From: Brumimicrobium mesophilum
GTDB taxonomy: Bacteria; Bacteroidota; Bacteroidia; Flavobacteriales_D; Crocinitomicaceae
Reading direction: 5' to 3'
Assembly: GCF_003025005.1 (NCBI RefSeq)
Contig: NZ_PVSS01000007.1
Coordinates: forward strand, 115,645-179,644
DNA length: 64,000 bases
Position 1 is the first letter of the stretch. Each line of letters begins with the position of its first letter. Positions 19,589 to 27,897 of the stretch are shown piece after piece. The notes beneath the pieces were generated by a model. It was not told the DNA's origin. It searched no databases and saw nothing but the letters and a program-made list of their open reading frames with translations. The position numbers were made by a program, and so were the translations under genes.

Positions 19589-20395
19589 ATGATTGTTGTT
19601 GAGAGTGGTGGAACTAAATCTACATGGGTTTTTGTATCTGAAAATGAAAAGAAATTCATAGAAACTGTTGGTCTTCATCCACAGGAACTTTCAGCAGAGA
19701 AAGAAAAAGCAATTTCTAGTTTGATTGAATCAGAAAATTTAAATGGTCAATCCATTTATTTTTTTGGGGCTGGTTGTGAAAGTTTAGAAGCGAAATCGAA
19801 AATCACCATTTTTTTAGAACAGCTAGAATTAGATGTTAAACAGGTGCATACTGATATTTATGCAGCTTGTTTGGCTCATTTAGGAAATAATTCAGGCATT
19901 GTTGGAATAATGGGTACTGGAGCGGTTGCAGCTCAATTTGATGGAGCGGTGGTTGTCAAGCAAACTTCAGGATTAGGCTATATTTTGGGAGATGAAGGAA
20001 GTGGTTTTGATCTAGGAAAGCGATTATTGCAATACCATTTCAATAAAGATTTACCAATAGAAATCGTAGAATCAATCGAATCTTATTTTGATCATAAATC
20101 AATTTTACATCGTATTCAAGAGTCTGATGGAAGAATGTGCATTGCTGGTTTGACAAGAATTGTACACCAATTTCGAGATTTTACTACCGTTAAATCAATA
20201 TTGAATTCTTCTTTTTCAGCATTTTGTAAAACAGCACTAGAGCCTTTAGATAAAGGTTATTCAATTAATTTTATAGGAAGTGTTGCATTTTTCTTTCAAG
20301 ATGAATTGAAACAAATTTTGAATGAGAATGGTTATTTAATGGGAGAAGTTAAAAAGGAAGCTGTGAATAGCGTTTTTAATTTTTTGAATAGCTAG
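19589..20395 (+). CDS. BadF/BadG/BcrA/BcrD-type ATPase, N-acetylglucosamine kinase-like
   Basis: 268 residues of the ASKHA fold. Phosphate-1 motif MIVVESGGTKSTWV, then DIYAACLAHLG, the phosphate-2 region GIVGIMGTGAVAAQF, and GLGYILGDEGSGFDLGK, diagnostic for the BadF/NagK-like family; INFIGSVAFFF is the adenosine-side motif. It is the last gene of the tag - barrel - kinase unit, 11 bases after the barrel gene. A sugar kinase role (GlcNAc or a muropeptide sugar) is likely but not proven by sequence. Confidence 0.87.
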   Translation: MIVVESGGTKSTWVFVSENEKKFIETVGLHPQELSAEKEKAISSLIESENLNGQSIYFFGAGCESLEAKSKITIFLEQLELDVKQVHTDIYAACLAHLGNNSGIVGIMGTGAVAAQFDGAVVVKQTSGLGYILGDEGSGFDLGKRLLQYHFNKDLPIEIVESIESYFDHKSILHRIQESDGRMCIAGLTRIVHQFRDFTTVKSILNSSFSAFCKTALEPLDKGYSINFIGSVAFFFQDELKQILNENGYLMGEVKKEAVNSVFNFLNS

Positions 20396-20512
20396 GCGCC
20401 CTTTTATCTATTAAAAAGTATATTTCATCTATTTTGTTGTAGTTATTTCTTTTAATCTCTTTTTTTAGATTAAAAAAATTAAGATATTGCGCCTTCGTAT
20501 TTTAATAGATTA

Positions 20513-20911
20513 ATGGAAAAATTTGAATTAGAGGCAACAGCCAATACACCATATATTCAGTTTAACAGTCAATCTGGTGAGATGATTATTCAAGGACGAG
20601 CAATCTCAGAGCCGGAAGAAGATTTTTGGGCTCCAGTATTGAAATGGTTTTATGCGTATGCCACTGCTCCAAGCGATTCAACAAGGATGGTCTTCAACCT
20701 AGAGTATTTTAATAATTCAGCTTCCAAACAATTTTTATTCTTCCTGCATAAACTGAATGAATTATTCGAAGAAGGAAATGATGTGTCGGTAGTTTGGAAA
20801 TATGCAAATGATGACCCTGAAATGAAGGAATCAGGATTTGATTTTTCATGTGTCGTAAATGTTCCATTTGAATTTGTTGGTGTCGAATTTGAAGAGGCAG
20901 TTGGTGTTTAG
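20513..20911 (+). CDS. SiaC-like regulatory phosphoprotein (DUF1987)
   Basis: 132 residues with the DUF1987/SiaC pattern: TPYIQFNSQSGEMIIQGRAISE, WAPVLKWFYAYA, FNLEYFNNSASKQFLFFLHKL, VSVVWKYANDDPEMKESG. The conserved Ser/Thr phosphorylation region is NNSASKQ. In Pseudomonas SiaC is controlled by kinase SiaB and phosphatase SiaA and activates a diguanylate cyclase. No siaA, siaB or cyclase gene is in the window, so partners here would be elsewhere. Cytoplasmic. Confidence 0.85.
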   Translation: MEKFELEATANTPYIQFNSQSGEMIIQGRAISEPEEDFWAPVLKWFYAYATAPSDSTRMVFNLEYFNNSASKQFLFFLHKLNELFEEGNDVSVVWKYANDDPEMKESGFDFSCVVNVPFEFVGVEFEEAVGV

Positions 20912-20940
20912 CTTAATAACCTCAATGGGATTACCCATTT

Positions 20941-21792
20941 CTATTGGCTGCCCCAATTATCAGGAACAATAAAACGAACTTCCCCATCGTTAAATAAACA
21001 CATTATTGGGTTTTCTAAATGTGAATCAAACTCTAAATTTGGTCGTGTATGATTAATTTCAGACGAAGCAAATGCTGATAACCAGTTTGGTCGTGATAAA
21101 ACTTCAATGGAATATGAATTAAAGTTTTGTAATTCACTAAATCGGAGAAATTTATTGGTTTGTTTTCTATTGATTTTCCCAGGTTGAATAACTTCCTCAG
21201 CGAAAAATACTCCTTTAATTAATAAATATGATTGATCTACCTTACGGTTAATTTTATCTTGAATTTCCATTTCTAGACCCAATGGAATTTGATGATTAAT
21301 TATTTTCTTTAATTTTTTTTCTAGATTATCCTTTAATCGAGGTCCAACCCATTGTGAAGCTTCTTTGGCTTTGTTTATATCCTTTAGTAGAAAGTACTTT
21401 GTTGAACATTCTATATGAATAACCGTGTTCTTGTATAGAATAATAAAATCTATTTCTCCTACAGTGATTTTCTCTTTATTAATTTGAAAGTTTTGCAATA
21501 ATAATTCCACTTCACTGAAAGTTTGAAAGAAATAGGAGAGGAGGGATTCCGCATAAAATCCTAAACGTTTGTTTTTCTTTCTATCTACGAATTGCTCTAT
21601 ATCTTTTGGGTGTTTATCAAGTTGCTTAAAATAGTTTACTGAATCAATTTGCCAATCATCTAGAATTTGTTGAGGGAACAATGAAAAAGGAGATAAATCA
21701 TATTCATCAGAAAGTGGTGCTTCAGAAAATAGCAGCCAATAAAGGTCTCGCACAACATTACTTTTCAAAGTATGGTAGAATGAAGATTGCAT
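20941..21792 (-). CDS. DUF1853 family protein
   Basis: 283 residues. DUF1853 marks: RDLYWLLFSEAPL near the start, RLGFYAESLLSYFF, and a PD-(D/E)XK-nuclease-like core EIDFIILYKNTVIHIECSTKYFLL with Asp and Glu-X-Ser/Thr-Lys spaced as in that fold. The family is uncharacterised. It is convergent with the SiaC-like gene; a short dyad (AATGGG-ATTA-CCCATT, 20924-20939) between them could be a weak terminator. Confidence 0.85.
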   Translation of the reverse strand: MQSSFYHTLKSNVVRDLYWLLFSEAPLSDEYDLSPFSLFPQQILDDWQIDSVNYFKQLDKHPKDIEQFVDRKKNKRLGFYAESLLSYFFQTFSEVELLLQNFQINKEKITVGEIDFIILYKNTVIHIECSTKYFLLKDINKAKEASQWVGPRLKDNLEKKLKKIINHQIPLGLEMEIQDKINRKVDQSYLLIKGVFFAEEVIQPGKINRKQTNKFLRFSELQNFNSYSIEVLSRPNWLSAFASSEINHTRPNLEFDSHLENPIMCLFNDGEVRFIVPDNWGSQ

Positions 21793-22112
21793 TTTATAAA
21801 ATTAATGGAATTCTTGAGATTGTTTGGCAATATGGTTTTTCTTAATTATTAACTTTATTCAATTCATACATCATTAGTTCGAAGAGTTAATTTCGGGTAT
21901 TGGATTACTCCTTACTTCAGGAATGTAAAATAGGTAATTTAGGAATGCTGCTCATTTGAAGTGGTATCCTACGTCAAAAACGTTTAGGTTACCTCATAAA
22001 ATGTTCAAATATGAGTTTACTTTTATCTGCGCCATTAAAAAAACGGTTTCCTTTTGCCAATCCTAATTGAATTGATATTTTTGTACTCAAATTATTCATA
22101 AACTAGAATCAC
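21793..22112. other. Intergenic stretch carrying divergent promoters
   Basis: 320 bp between divergent genes. On the plus side a good Bacteroidota promoter is visible at 22054-22083. On the minus side only a degenerate TAATTTTA is seen near the DUF1853 start. The remainder shows no coding frame or strong hairpin. Confidence 0.5.
22054..22083 (+). promoter_or_regulatory. Bacteroidota-type promoter (TTG-N19-TATTTTTG)
   Basis: TTG at 22054-22056 and TATTTTTG at 22076-22083 with a 19-base spacer match the Bacteroidota primary sigma consensus. Transcription should start near 22090, about 23 bases before the ATG at 22113. It probably drives the 85-residue gene, the OmpH-like lipoprotein gene and perhaps DUF4924. 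Confidence 0.65.
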
Positions 22113-22370
22113 ATGAGAATTGTAGATACAATACCGCATGAGCGTTTCAAAATTCAAATTTTTTCGTACAACGGAAAATACACAGTTAAGATTGAATTGG
22201 GTCAGTTTGAACAAAGTTATAAAATTGGAGAGCTCGATGTTATGGGATTGGAAGATGTAAAAGCTATGGTAACACAAGAGTTTTTAAGCAATTGTTTGAA
22301 GAGATTTGTGGATATGCGATCAGACTGGAATGAGTCTTTTAAAAATAAAAATACTAACATAACAAACTAA
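22113..22370 (+). CDS. Conserved hypothetical small protein
   Basis: 85 residues, cytoplasmic, no signal or membrane helix. It reads as a compact alpha/beta protein (FKIQIFSYNGKYTVKIELGQFEQSYKIGEL) with a helical C-terminal half (EDVKAMVTQEFLSNCLKRF). It begins behind a good promoter and ends 8 bases before the OmpH-like gene, so it heads that operon. I do not recognise a family; the operon context hints at an envelope link, but this is inference only. Confidence 0.75.
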   Translation: MRIVDTIPHERFKIQIFSYNGKYTVKIELGQFEQSYKIGELDVMGLEDVKAMVTQEFLSNCLKRFVDMRSDWNESFKNKNTNITN

Positions 22371-22378
22371 TAAGCACA

Positions 22379-23035
22379 ATGAAACAATTTTTATCAATTG
22401 CAATTTTAGGACTTGGATCAACTTTATTGATTTCATCTTGTAATAATTCAACTACAAAAACGGAAGAAGCCGAAACATCAATTCCTGTTGAGAAAAAGCA
22501 AATGGGTGATGGAACGTCTGGAATTGCCATGGCTTTTTATTATCAAGACAGTATTGCAACTCAATTTGGGTTCTACAAAGAGATTGATTCAATAATGCGT
22601 GTAAAAGAAAAGAATTTCCAAAGCGAATTAGAATCAAAGTACAGAGCTTACCAAGCTTATGAGGCAGATATCCAAAGGAAAATGGAGAATAATGAAATCA
22701 CTGGATATCAAATTGAGGAGATTCAGCAAACTGCGATGCAAAAGCAACAAACTATTCAACAATTTGAACAACAACGTGGTGCAGCACTTCAAAAAGAGTC
22801 AATGGAATACCAAACTAATTTGATGAGCAAAATTGCAGAAGCAGGAAAAGAATTTGCGAATAAAAAAGAAATAGATTTATTGTTTTTCTACCAAAAAGGA
22901 GGCCAAATTACTTTTATCAATAATGCTTTTGATGTAACAGATGAATTCATTGCTTTTTTGAATAAAAGAGAAGATGATCTTATGTCAGGTGTAATAAATG
23001 ATGATAGCACGGAGTCCGAAACAGACGAGAAGTAG
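22379..23035 (+). CDS. OmpH/Skp-like periplasmic chaperone lipoprotein
   Basis: 218 residues. Lipoprotein signal with lipobox ISSC (near residue 20), a short linker, then AFYYQDSIATQFGFYKEI and a long charged coiled-coil (YEADIQRKMENNE ... QQFEQQRGAALQKE) returning to a beta end (IDLLFFYQKGGQITFINNAFDVTDEFIAFLN). This is the Skp/OmpH prefoldin-like plan with tentacle helices that carry unfolded outer-membrane proteins. Lipid anchoring is a Bacteroidota variation on the soluble Skp. It follows the 85-residue gene by 8 bases. Confidence 0.85.
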   Translation: MKQFLSIAILGLGSTLLISSCNNSTTKTEEAETSIPVEKKQMGDGTSGIAMAFYYQDSIATQFGFYKEIDSIMRVKEKNFQSELESKYRAYQAYEADIQRKMENNEITGYQIEEIQQTAMQKQQTIQQFEQQRGAALQKESMEYQTNLMSKIAEAGKEFANKKEIDLLFFYQKGGQITFINNAFDVTDEFIAFLNKREDDLMSGVINDDSTESETDEK

Positions 23036-23099
23036 TAATTTTATTGTATACAAACCCCAATACTCAATATTCGATACTCAAAACTCAATACTTAAATAA

Positions 23100-23657
23100 A
23101 TGTTTATATCACAAGAAAAGTTACAGAGTAACATTGCTGAATATGTAATTTACATGTATCAGGTTGAAGATATGGTGCGAGCCTACAATTTTAATATAGA
23201 AAAGATTCGCCAAAATGTTATTCGACCACAAGTGAAAAGTGAATCATTTGAAGATGAGGCTGTAAAATGGTACGAAGAAATTATCAAGGAGATGAAATCT
23301 CGTGGATTGACTACTAAAGGGCATTTACATCGTTTGGGCGAAGTAATAACCGAAATGATTTATTTGCACAATACTTTGAAAGATGTCGTGAAAGACAAGA
23401 AATACCTTGATTTACTTGCAGCGGCAGATGAAAATGTTGAGGCTTTTCAAAAGAAAAGTGATTTAGGAGCATTAAATATTGTTGAAGTTTGTTTCCAAGC
23501 TTTGTATATGAAGTTGTTACTTAAGTTACAAGGGAAGGAAGTAGGAGCAGAGTCTGAAAAGGCTTTTGACACAATGCGAATTATTTTAGCTTACCTTACT
23601 CAAGCCTATCACCAAATGAAAGCTGGAGATATGAGTATGTTCGAAAAGCAAGATTGA
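23100..23657 (+). CDS. DUF4924 family protein
   Basis: 185 residues, mostly helical, without signal peptide. The start MFISQEKLQSNIAEYVIYMYQVEDMVRAY and the middle RGLTTKGHLHRLGEVITEMIYLHNTL match DUF4924, an uncharacterised Bacteroidota family. It lies 64 bases after the OmpH-like gene and is followed by a terminator hairpin, so it is probably the last gene of that unit. Function unknown. Confidence 0.85.
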   Translation: MFISQEKLQSNIAEYVIYMYQVEDMVRAYNFNIEKIRQNVIRPQVKSESFEDEAVKWYEEIIKEMKSRGLTTKGHLHRLGEVITEMIYLHNTLKDVVKDKKYLDLLAAADENVEAFQKKSDLGALNIVEVCFQALYMKLLLKLQGKEVGAESEKAFDTMRIILAYLTQAYHQMKAGDMSMFEKQD

Positions 23658-23719
23658 TACCGAAAATAGGCTTGCAGTATTCAATGCTCAATTAGGTCTA
23701 AATACATAAAATTCAAATT

Positions 23720-23758
23720 AAAGGAGTGAGAACCATAGTGTTTTTCTCCTTTTTTTTG
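23720..23758 (+). terminator. Rho-independent terminator after DUF4924
   Basis: AAAGGAG (23720-23726) pairs with CTCCTTT (23746-23752), with partial pairing inside, and is followed by an unbroken T run. Placed 62 bases after the DUF4924 stop, it should end the 22.1-23.7 kb transcript. Confidence 0.65.
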
Positions 23759-23819
23759 TTTGTAAGAACTATGGTGGTTAAAGGTTCTTTTAATGTTCTT
23801 AATCCACTATTTATTACAA

Positions 23820-24596
23820 CCGAATAAAAGCTTTACGTTCTTTCAGGATGTTAGTCTTTTGTTATTTTATAATTGCTTGACCGTTTTGGCTGAGATTAAA
23901 CTTTGTCAAGATTATAGATCTTTTAATGCTCCGAATTCCGAATAAAAGCTTCAAAATCTTTCAGATTTCTGGTCATTTTTCATTTTATAATTGCTTGTCC
24001 GTTTTGGCTGAGATTATACTTTGTCAAGATTGTAGATCTTCTAACGCTCCGAATCCCGAATAAAAGCTTTACGTTCTTTCAGAACGACAGTCTTTTTTCA
24101 TTTTATAATTGCTTGACCGTTTTGGCTGAGATTATACTTTGTCAAGATTGTAGATCTTCTAACGCTCCGAATTCCGAATAAAAGCTTTACGTTCTTTCAG
24201 AACGACAGTCTTTTTTCATTTTATAATTGCTTGACCGTTTTGGCTGAGATTATACTTTGTCAAGATTGTAGATCTTCTAACGCTCCGAATTCCGAATAAA
24301 AGCTTTACGTTCTTTCAGAACGACAGTCTTTTTTCATTTTATAATTGCTTGACCGTTTTGGCTGAGATTATACTTTGTCAAGATTGTAGATCTTCTAACG
24401 CTCCGAATTCCGAATAAAAGCTTTACGTTCTTTCAGAACGACAGTCTTTTTTCATTTTATAATTGCTTGACCGTTTTGGCTGAGATTATACTTTGTCAAG
24501 ATTGTAGATCTTCTAACGCTCCGAATTCCGAATAAAAGCTTTACGTTCTTTCAGAACGACAGTCTTTTTTCATTTTATAATTGCTTGTCCGTTTTT
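23820..24596. repeat. 118-bp tandem repeat, six full copies plus a partial seventh
   Basis: The word GCTTG recurs at 23875, 23993, 24111, 24229, 24347, 24465 and 24583, an exact 118-bp period. Copies 3-6 are nearly identical, copies 1 and 2 have diverged, and copy 7 stops after about 69 bp. Each unit has a six-pair hairpin with loop TTC (CGTTCT-TTC-AGAACG). In copy 2 the aligned stem is AAATCT/AGATTT and in copy 1 CGTTCT/AGGATG with G-T pairs, so the stem is kept although bases change. A second dyad CTTGAC...GTCAAG is present in most copies. No coding frame runs through it. The array lies between a terminator and tRNA-Arg. Confidence 0.95.
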
Positions 24597-24622
24597 CAAA
24601 CGATCAGATAATGTATAAAACG

Positions 24623-24656
24623 AAAAAAGCCTCCACTAAAGTGGAAGCTTTTATTC
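24623..24656 (-). terminator. Terminator of the tRNA-Arg gene
   Basis: On the minus strand AAAAGC and TCCAC arms pair (AAAAGC-TTCCAC-TTTA-GTGGA-GGCTTTTTT) with a four-base loop and end in a T run. It begins a few bases after the tRNA 3' end. The A/T-rich arms could also act weakly on the plus strand. Confidence 0.75.
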
Positions 24657-24660
24657 TTAG

Positions 24661-24734
24661 TGACCCTGTCAAGATTCAAACTTGAAACCTCTACAGCCGT
24701 AATGTAGTGCTCTATTCAGTTGAGCTACAGAGCC
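24661..24734 (-). tRNA. tRNA-Arg (anticodon ACG)
   Basis: The complement strand folds as a full cloverleaf of 74 nt. Acceptor GGCTCTG/CAGGGTC has two G-U pairs, D arm GCTC...GAGC, anticodon stem CTACA/TGTAG with loop TTACGGC (anticodon ACG, read as ICG for CGN arginine codons), T stem TCAAG/CTTGA with loop TTTGAAT, discriminator A. CCA is not encoded. A terminator follows directly. Confidence 0.93.
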
Positions 24735-24882
24735 ATTTTTTAAAATCGCTAATCGTTCATAGCGAGTGCAAAATTAATGATTTATTTTCCAATAACAAGT
24801 GGAATTTAATAAAAATTTAAATTTATTTTTTTTTGAATATCTAACTCCTTTGTAAATCAGTAGCTAAGGAGAAGTAAATTTG

Positions 24883-25152
24883 CTATTCTACTTCCGCAGA
24901 TATTCCACGATCTAATAAATTTGTACACATTTCAGTTAATTTCTCATATTCGCCGGTTTTCACATCACATCTTCCTTTGTAATGAATCAACATCGTACAT
25001 TGTTCTGCTTGCACTGAATCATGCTTACAAATTTTTATTAATGACTCTATAACAAAGTCGAATGTATTAATGTCGTCATTGTAAACGATTAGATTATGTT
25101 CGGCAACTTGTTTTTCAACAACTTCTTCCTCAAATAATGTTTCTGTGCTCAT
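24883..25152 (-). CDS. clpS: ATP-dependent Clp protease adaptor ClpS
   Basis: 89 residues. ClpS core: HNLIVYNDDINTFDFVIESL (the NDD substrate-binding edge), then CKHDSVQAEQCTMLIHYKGRCDVKTGEYEKL and the terminal GISAEVE. ClpS delivers N-degron substrates to ClpAP and blocks SsrA substrates. The N-terminal extension is short and acidic (TETLFEEEVVEKQ). A clear Bacteroidota promoter precedes it, and it is monocistronic. Confidence 0.92.
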   Translation of the reverse strand: MSTETLFEEEVVEKQVAEHNLIVYNDDINTFDFVIESLIKICKHDSVQAEQCTMLIHYKGRCDVKTGEYEKLTEMCTNLLDRGISAEVE

Positions 25153-25182
25153 GATTAAATTTTAAGCTTTGTTTATTAGATG

Positions 25183-25213
25183 CAAAAATACGGTAATATT
25201 TTTTCAACACCAA
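25183..25213 (-). promoter_or_regulatory. clpS promoter (TTG-N20-TATTTTTG)
   Basis: On the minus strand TTG (25213-25211), a 20-base spacer and TATTTTTG (25190-25183) fit the Bacteroidota consensus. The start is expected near 25176, about 24 bases before the clpS ATG. Confidence 0.65.
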
Positions 25214-25219
25214 TTAATT

Positions 25220-26086
25220 TTAGAGGGTCAAAAGTAAAATAGCTGCAATTGAAACCACTCCTCCAATAATTTTTAAAGGTGTTGTAGATTCTTTAAAAAA
25301 TAGTATTCCAACGATAAACGCCGAAATAACAACACCTGTATTATTCATCGCATAGGTTATAGAATCGGAGAAATTACCAAAACGAATAGCCATCATTAAA
25401 AAGTATATGGAAAAGAAATTAGGGATGCCTAAAAGAATGCCACCCAGTATTGCGCGCTTTTGCAATTGGAGTTCATTTTTTAGCTTTTTGACAAGCATAA
25501 TCACTGATCCAATTGATGCCGCAACTCCAAATAGTATCGCTGAAAATATTGCTAGGGATAGGTCACCAACGGCCACTTTTTCTACATAATTAACGATTAA
25601 ATCCGCTAATCCACTACCTAAAAATAATAGAATAAGATATAAAATATTTGATTGTCCTTTCTCTTTTGCATTTACCTTCTTTTGATAGGTAATTAGAAAC
25701 ACTCCGACAAGTGCTGCTAGAATACCAATAATTTTGGTCCAATACACCTCTTCGTTATAAAGAAATATTGCAGCAATAACTGGGATGACCAGACTCATTT
25801 TAACAGTGACCGAAGTTATTCCTATTCCGTTTTCTTGGGCACTTTTGCCCATAAGAAGAAACAGTCCAATAAATAAGGCTCCTAAAATGAAAGCATACGG
25901 TATCCAATTTCCTGTGGTTAAATCTCCTGCTTTCCACTCATCTCCAAAAATTATAAATCCAACAATACAGGCAGTGATGTAGTTGTAAACAATGCTTTGA
26001 AAAACATTAATTTTAAAGCGTTCAAACATTCTAAAAAAGACCAAAATGAATGTTGAACTCAGAATACTCAATAACAGATAAAACAT
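25220..26086 (-). CDS. EamA/DMT-family transporter
   Basis: 288 residues with ten hydrophobic helices arranged as two EamA halves: first half ending VIPVIAAIFLYNEEVYWTKIIGILAALVGVFLI, second ending ISAFIVGILFFKESTTPLKIIGGVVSIAAILLL, each with the family's FxE motif. Inner-membrane drug/metabolite exporter; substrate unknown. It starts 6 bases after ribD, so it is co-transcribed; linkage to a riboflavin gene does not by itself prove flavin transport. Confidence 0.88.
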   Translation of the reverse strand: MFYLLLSILSSTFILVFFRMFERFKINVFQSIVYNYITACIVGFIIFGDEWKAGDLTTGNWIPYAFILGALFIGLFLLMGKSAQENGIGITSVTVKMSLVIPVIAAIFLYNEEVYWTKIIGILAALVGVFLITYQKKVNAKEKGQSNILYLILLFLGSGLADLIVNYVEKVAVGDLSLAIFSAILFGVAASIGSVIMLVKKLKNELQLQKRAILGGILLGIPNFFSIYFLMMAIRFGNFSDSITYAMNNTGVVISAFIVGILFFKESTTPLKIIGGVVSIAAILLLTL

Positions 26087-26092
26087 ATAGAT

Positions 26093-27154
26093 CTATGAAT
26101 TTTTATTCCTTACAAAATGTTGAATAATATCTTTCTCAATAGTTTCAATTGAAATCAAGGTTTTATTTACAAGATTGGGTGCATTTATTCCTTTACCAAA
26201 AGTGGAACTTCCTACTAGTTGATAAGCCTCATCCCATAACCCATCTTCAATGAATTGCTTATGGGTTTGCGCTCCTCCTTCAATAAAAACAGAAAGCATG
26301 TTTTTTCGAAACAGAATTGATAAGATTTGAGCTGACGACAATTTGACTAAAGTTAATACTTCAACATGGCTAGGTAAATTAAAAATTTCTGATTTTAAAC
26401 TAATTACAGTTGTTGGCTGACCATCCTGAAAAACTTTTGCCTCGGGATTAACATTTCCATTTGGATCAATTACAAAGCGATGTGGTGATTTTCCTGCAAT
26501 TTTACGGACATTCAGCAGCGGATTGTCGTTGTTTATTGTTTTCCAACCCACCATAATGGCTTGTTCTTGACTACGCCATTTATGAACATACAATTTCATG
26601 CGAGGTTGTGTAATCCAATTGATGCCATTTTCTCTTTCTTCAGGTAAACGGTCCATAAAACCATCTCGGGTTTCTGCCCATTTTAAAACAACATAAGGAC
26701 GTTTTTTCTCATGAAATGTAAAGAATCTTTTATTTAATTCCCTTGCTTCGGTTTCCATGATCCCAGTGTCAACAATTATGCCTGCATCCTTTATTCGTTG
26801 AATACCTTTGCCTGCAACTTGTGAAAATGTATCTACACAGGCAACAACAACTCTTTTGAAATTACTTTTTACAATTAAATCAGCACAAGGTGGAGTTTTA
26901 CCAAAATGAGAACATGGTTCAAGGGTAACGTAAATTGTGGATTCGGATAGCAACGAAACATCTTTTACTGAATTAACGGCATTGACCTCAGCGTGAGCTT
27001 GTCCGTATTCTTGATGAAATCCTTCTCCTATTACTTTGTTGTTGTGGACAATCACAGCACCAACCATTGGATTTGGAGCAGCTTGAACGCCAGGTAATTT
27101 TGCAATTTGAAGTGCGCGCTGCATGTATTTTTGATCGAGAGATTTTTGAGTCAT
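26093..27154 (-). CDS. ribD: Bifunctional riboflavin biosynthesis protein RibD
   Basis: 353 residues. The N-terminal cytidine-deaminase-like domain has the zinc ligands HAEVNAV and EPCSHFGKTPPCADL. The C-terminal RibD reductase domain begins RPYVVLKWAETRDGFM and holds IMVGWKTINNDNPLLNVR and VFIEGGAQTHKQFI. It converts 2,5-diamino-6-ribosylamino-pyrimidinone phosphate through deamination and ribosyl reduction in riboflavin synthesis. Full length. It is first gene of a pair with the DMT transporter. No FMN riboswitch is seen upstream. Confidence 0.95.
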   Translation of the reverse strand: MTQKSLDQKYMQRALQIAKLPGVQAAPNPMVGAVIVHNNKVIGEGFHQEYGQAHAEVNAVNSVKDVSLLSESTIYVTLEPCSHFGKTPPCADLIVKSNFKRVVVACVDTFSQVAGKGIQRIKDAGIIVDTGIMETEARELNKRFFTFHEKKRPYVVLKWAETRDGFMDRLPEERENGINWITQPRMKLYVHKWRSQEQAIMVGWKTINNDNPLLNVRKIAGKSPHRFVIDPNGNVNPEAKVFQDGQPTTVISLKSEIFNLPSHVEVLTLVKLSSAQILSILFRKNMLSVFIEGGAQTHKQFIEDGLWDEAYQLVGSSTFGKGINAPNLVNKTLISIETIEKDIIQHFVRNKNS

Positions 27155-27273
27155 ACTGCTTGCAATTTAAGGAAAAAACTAATTGTTACTTAATTAGAGT
27201 TTAGGATTCTTTTTTAATACTTGTCTTTCTTTCCTCGTTGTTTACTTTTTTCTTTAAGTAAGCCTCTTTAATT

Positions 27274-27807
27274 TTATTTCCCGAGCTCTCTTACAAATTC
27301 CCAAAGTACAACCCCCGCACAAACGGATACATTTAAACTGTGTTTGGTTCCAAACTGCGGAATTTCTAAAACAACATCTGCAATATCAATAATTTCTTGT
27401 TGCACTCCATCAACTTCATTACCAAAGACCAAAACATGTTTCTCTTCCGATTTTATATCTAATTCTTGCAAAAGTTGAGTTTTCTCAGCTTGTTCAACAG
27501 CGTAAACTTTATATCCGTCGCTTTGATAGTTTTTCAATAAATCAACTAAGTTTTCATGGTGTTCCCAATCAATAGACTCCGTTGCTCCCAAGGCTGTTTT
27601 TTGAATTTCTCTGTGAGGTGGTTGAGCCGTTATTCCTCCAAGAATAATTTTTGAGACATTAAATGCATCTGCCGTTCGGAAAAAGGTTCCAACATTGGCC
27701 AAACTTCTAATGTTATCGAGAACAACCACTAATGGGAATTTCTCTTTCTCTTTAAACTCTTCTACTGTTGGGCGATTTAACTCCCAAAGTTTTAACTTTC
27801 TGTTCAT
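27274..27807 (-). CDS. SpoU/TrmH-family RNA 2'-O-methyltransferase
   Basis: 177 residues from the ATG at 27807 (MNRKLKLWELNR). SPOUT motifs: FPLVVVLDNIRSLANVGTFFRTADAF (motif 1), HVLVFGNEVDGVQQEII (motif 2), IPQFGTKHSLNVSVCAGVVLWE (motif 3, knot). It methylates a ribose in tRNA or rRNA with SAM. The frame stays open to 27975, but those residues are not family-like and would run into the divergent mutS, so the internal start is preferred. The exact target is unknown. Confidence 0.9.
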   Translation of the reverse strand: MNRKLKLWELNRPTVEEFKEKEKFPLVVVLDNIRSLANVGTFFRTADAFNVSKIILGGITAQPPHREIQKTALGATESIDWEHHENLVDLLKNYQSDGYKVYAVEQAEKTQLLQELDIKSEEKHVLVFGNEVDGVQQEIIDIADVVLEIPQFGTKHSLNVSVCAGVVLWEFVRELGK

Positions 27808-27897
27808 AAGTATTGAAAACTGGAATGGTGTAATCATTGGACTCTCCAACGAAACTTGTATGTTTACAGATTGCAAATAAACACAAACATTTTCATT

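Noticed and set aside
23820..24596. The 118-bp array as a CRISPR
   Set aside because: The whole 118-bp unit is repeated without unique spacers, and no cas gene is in the window.
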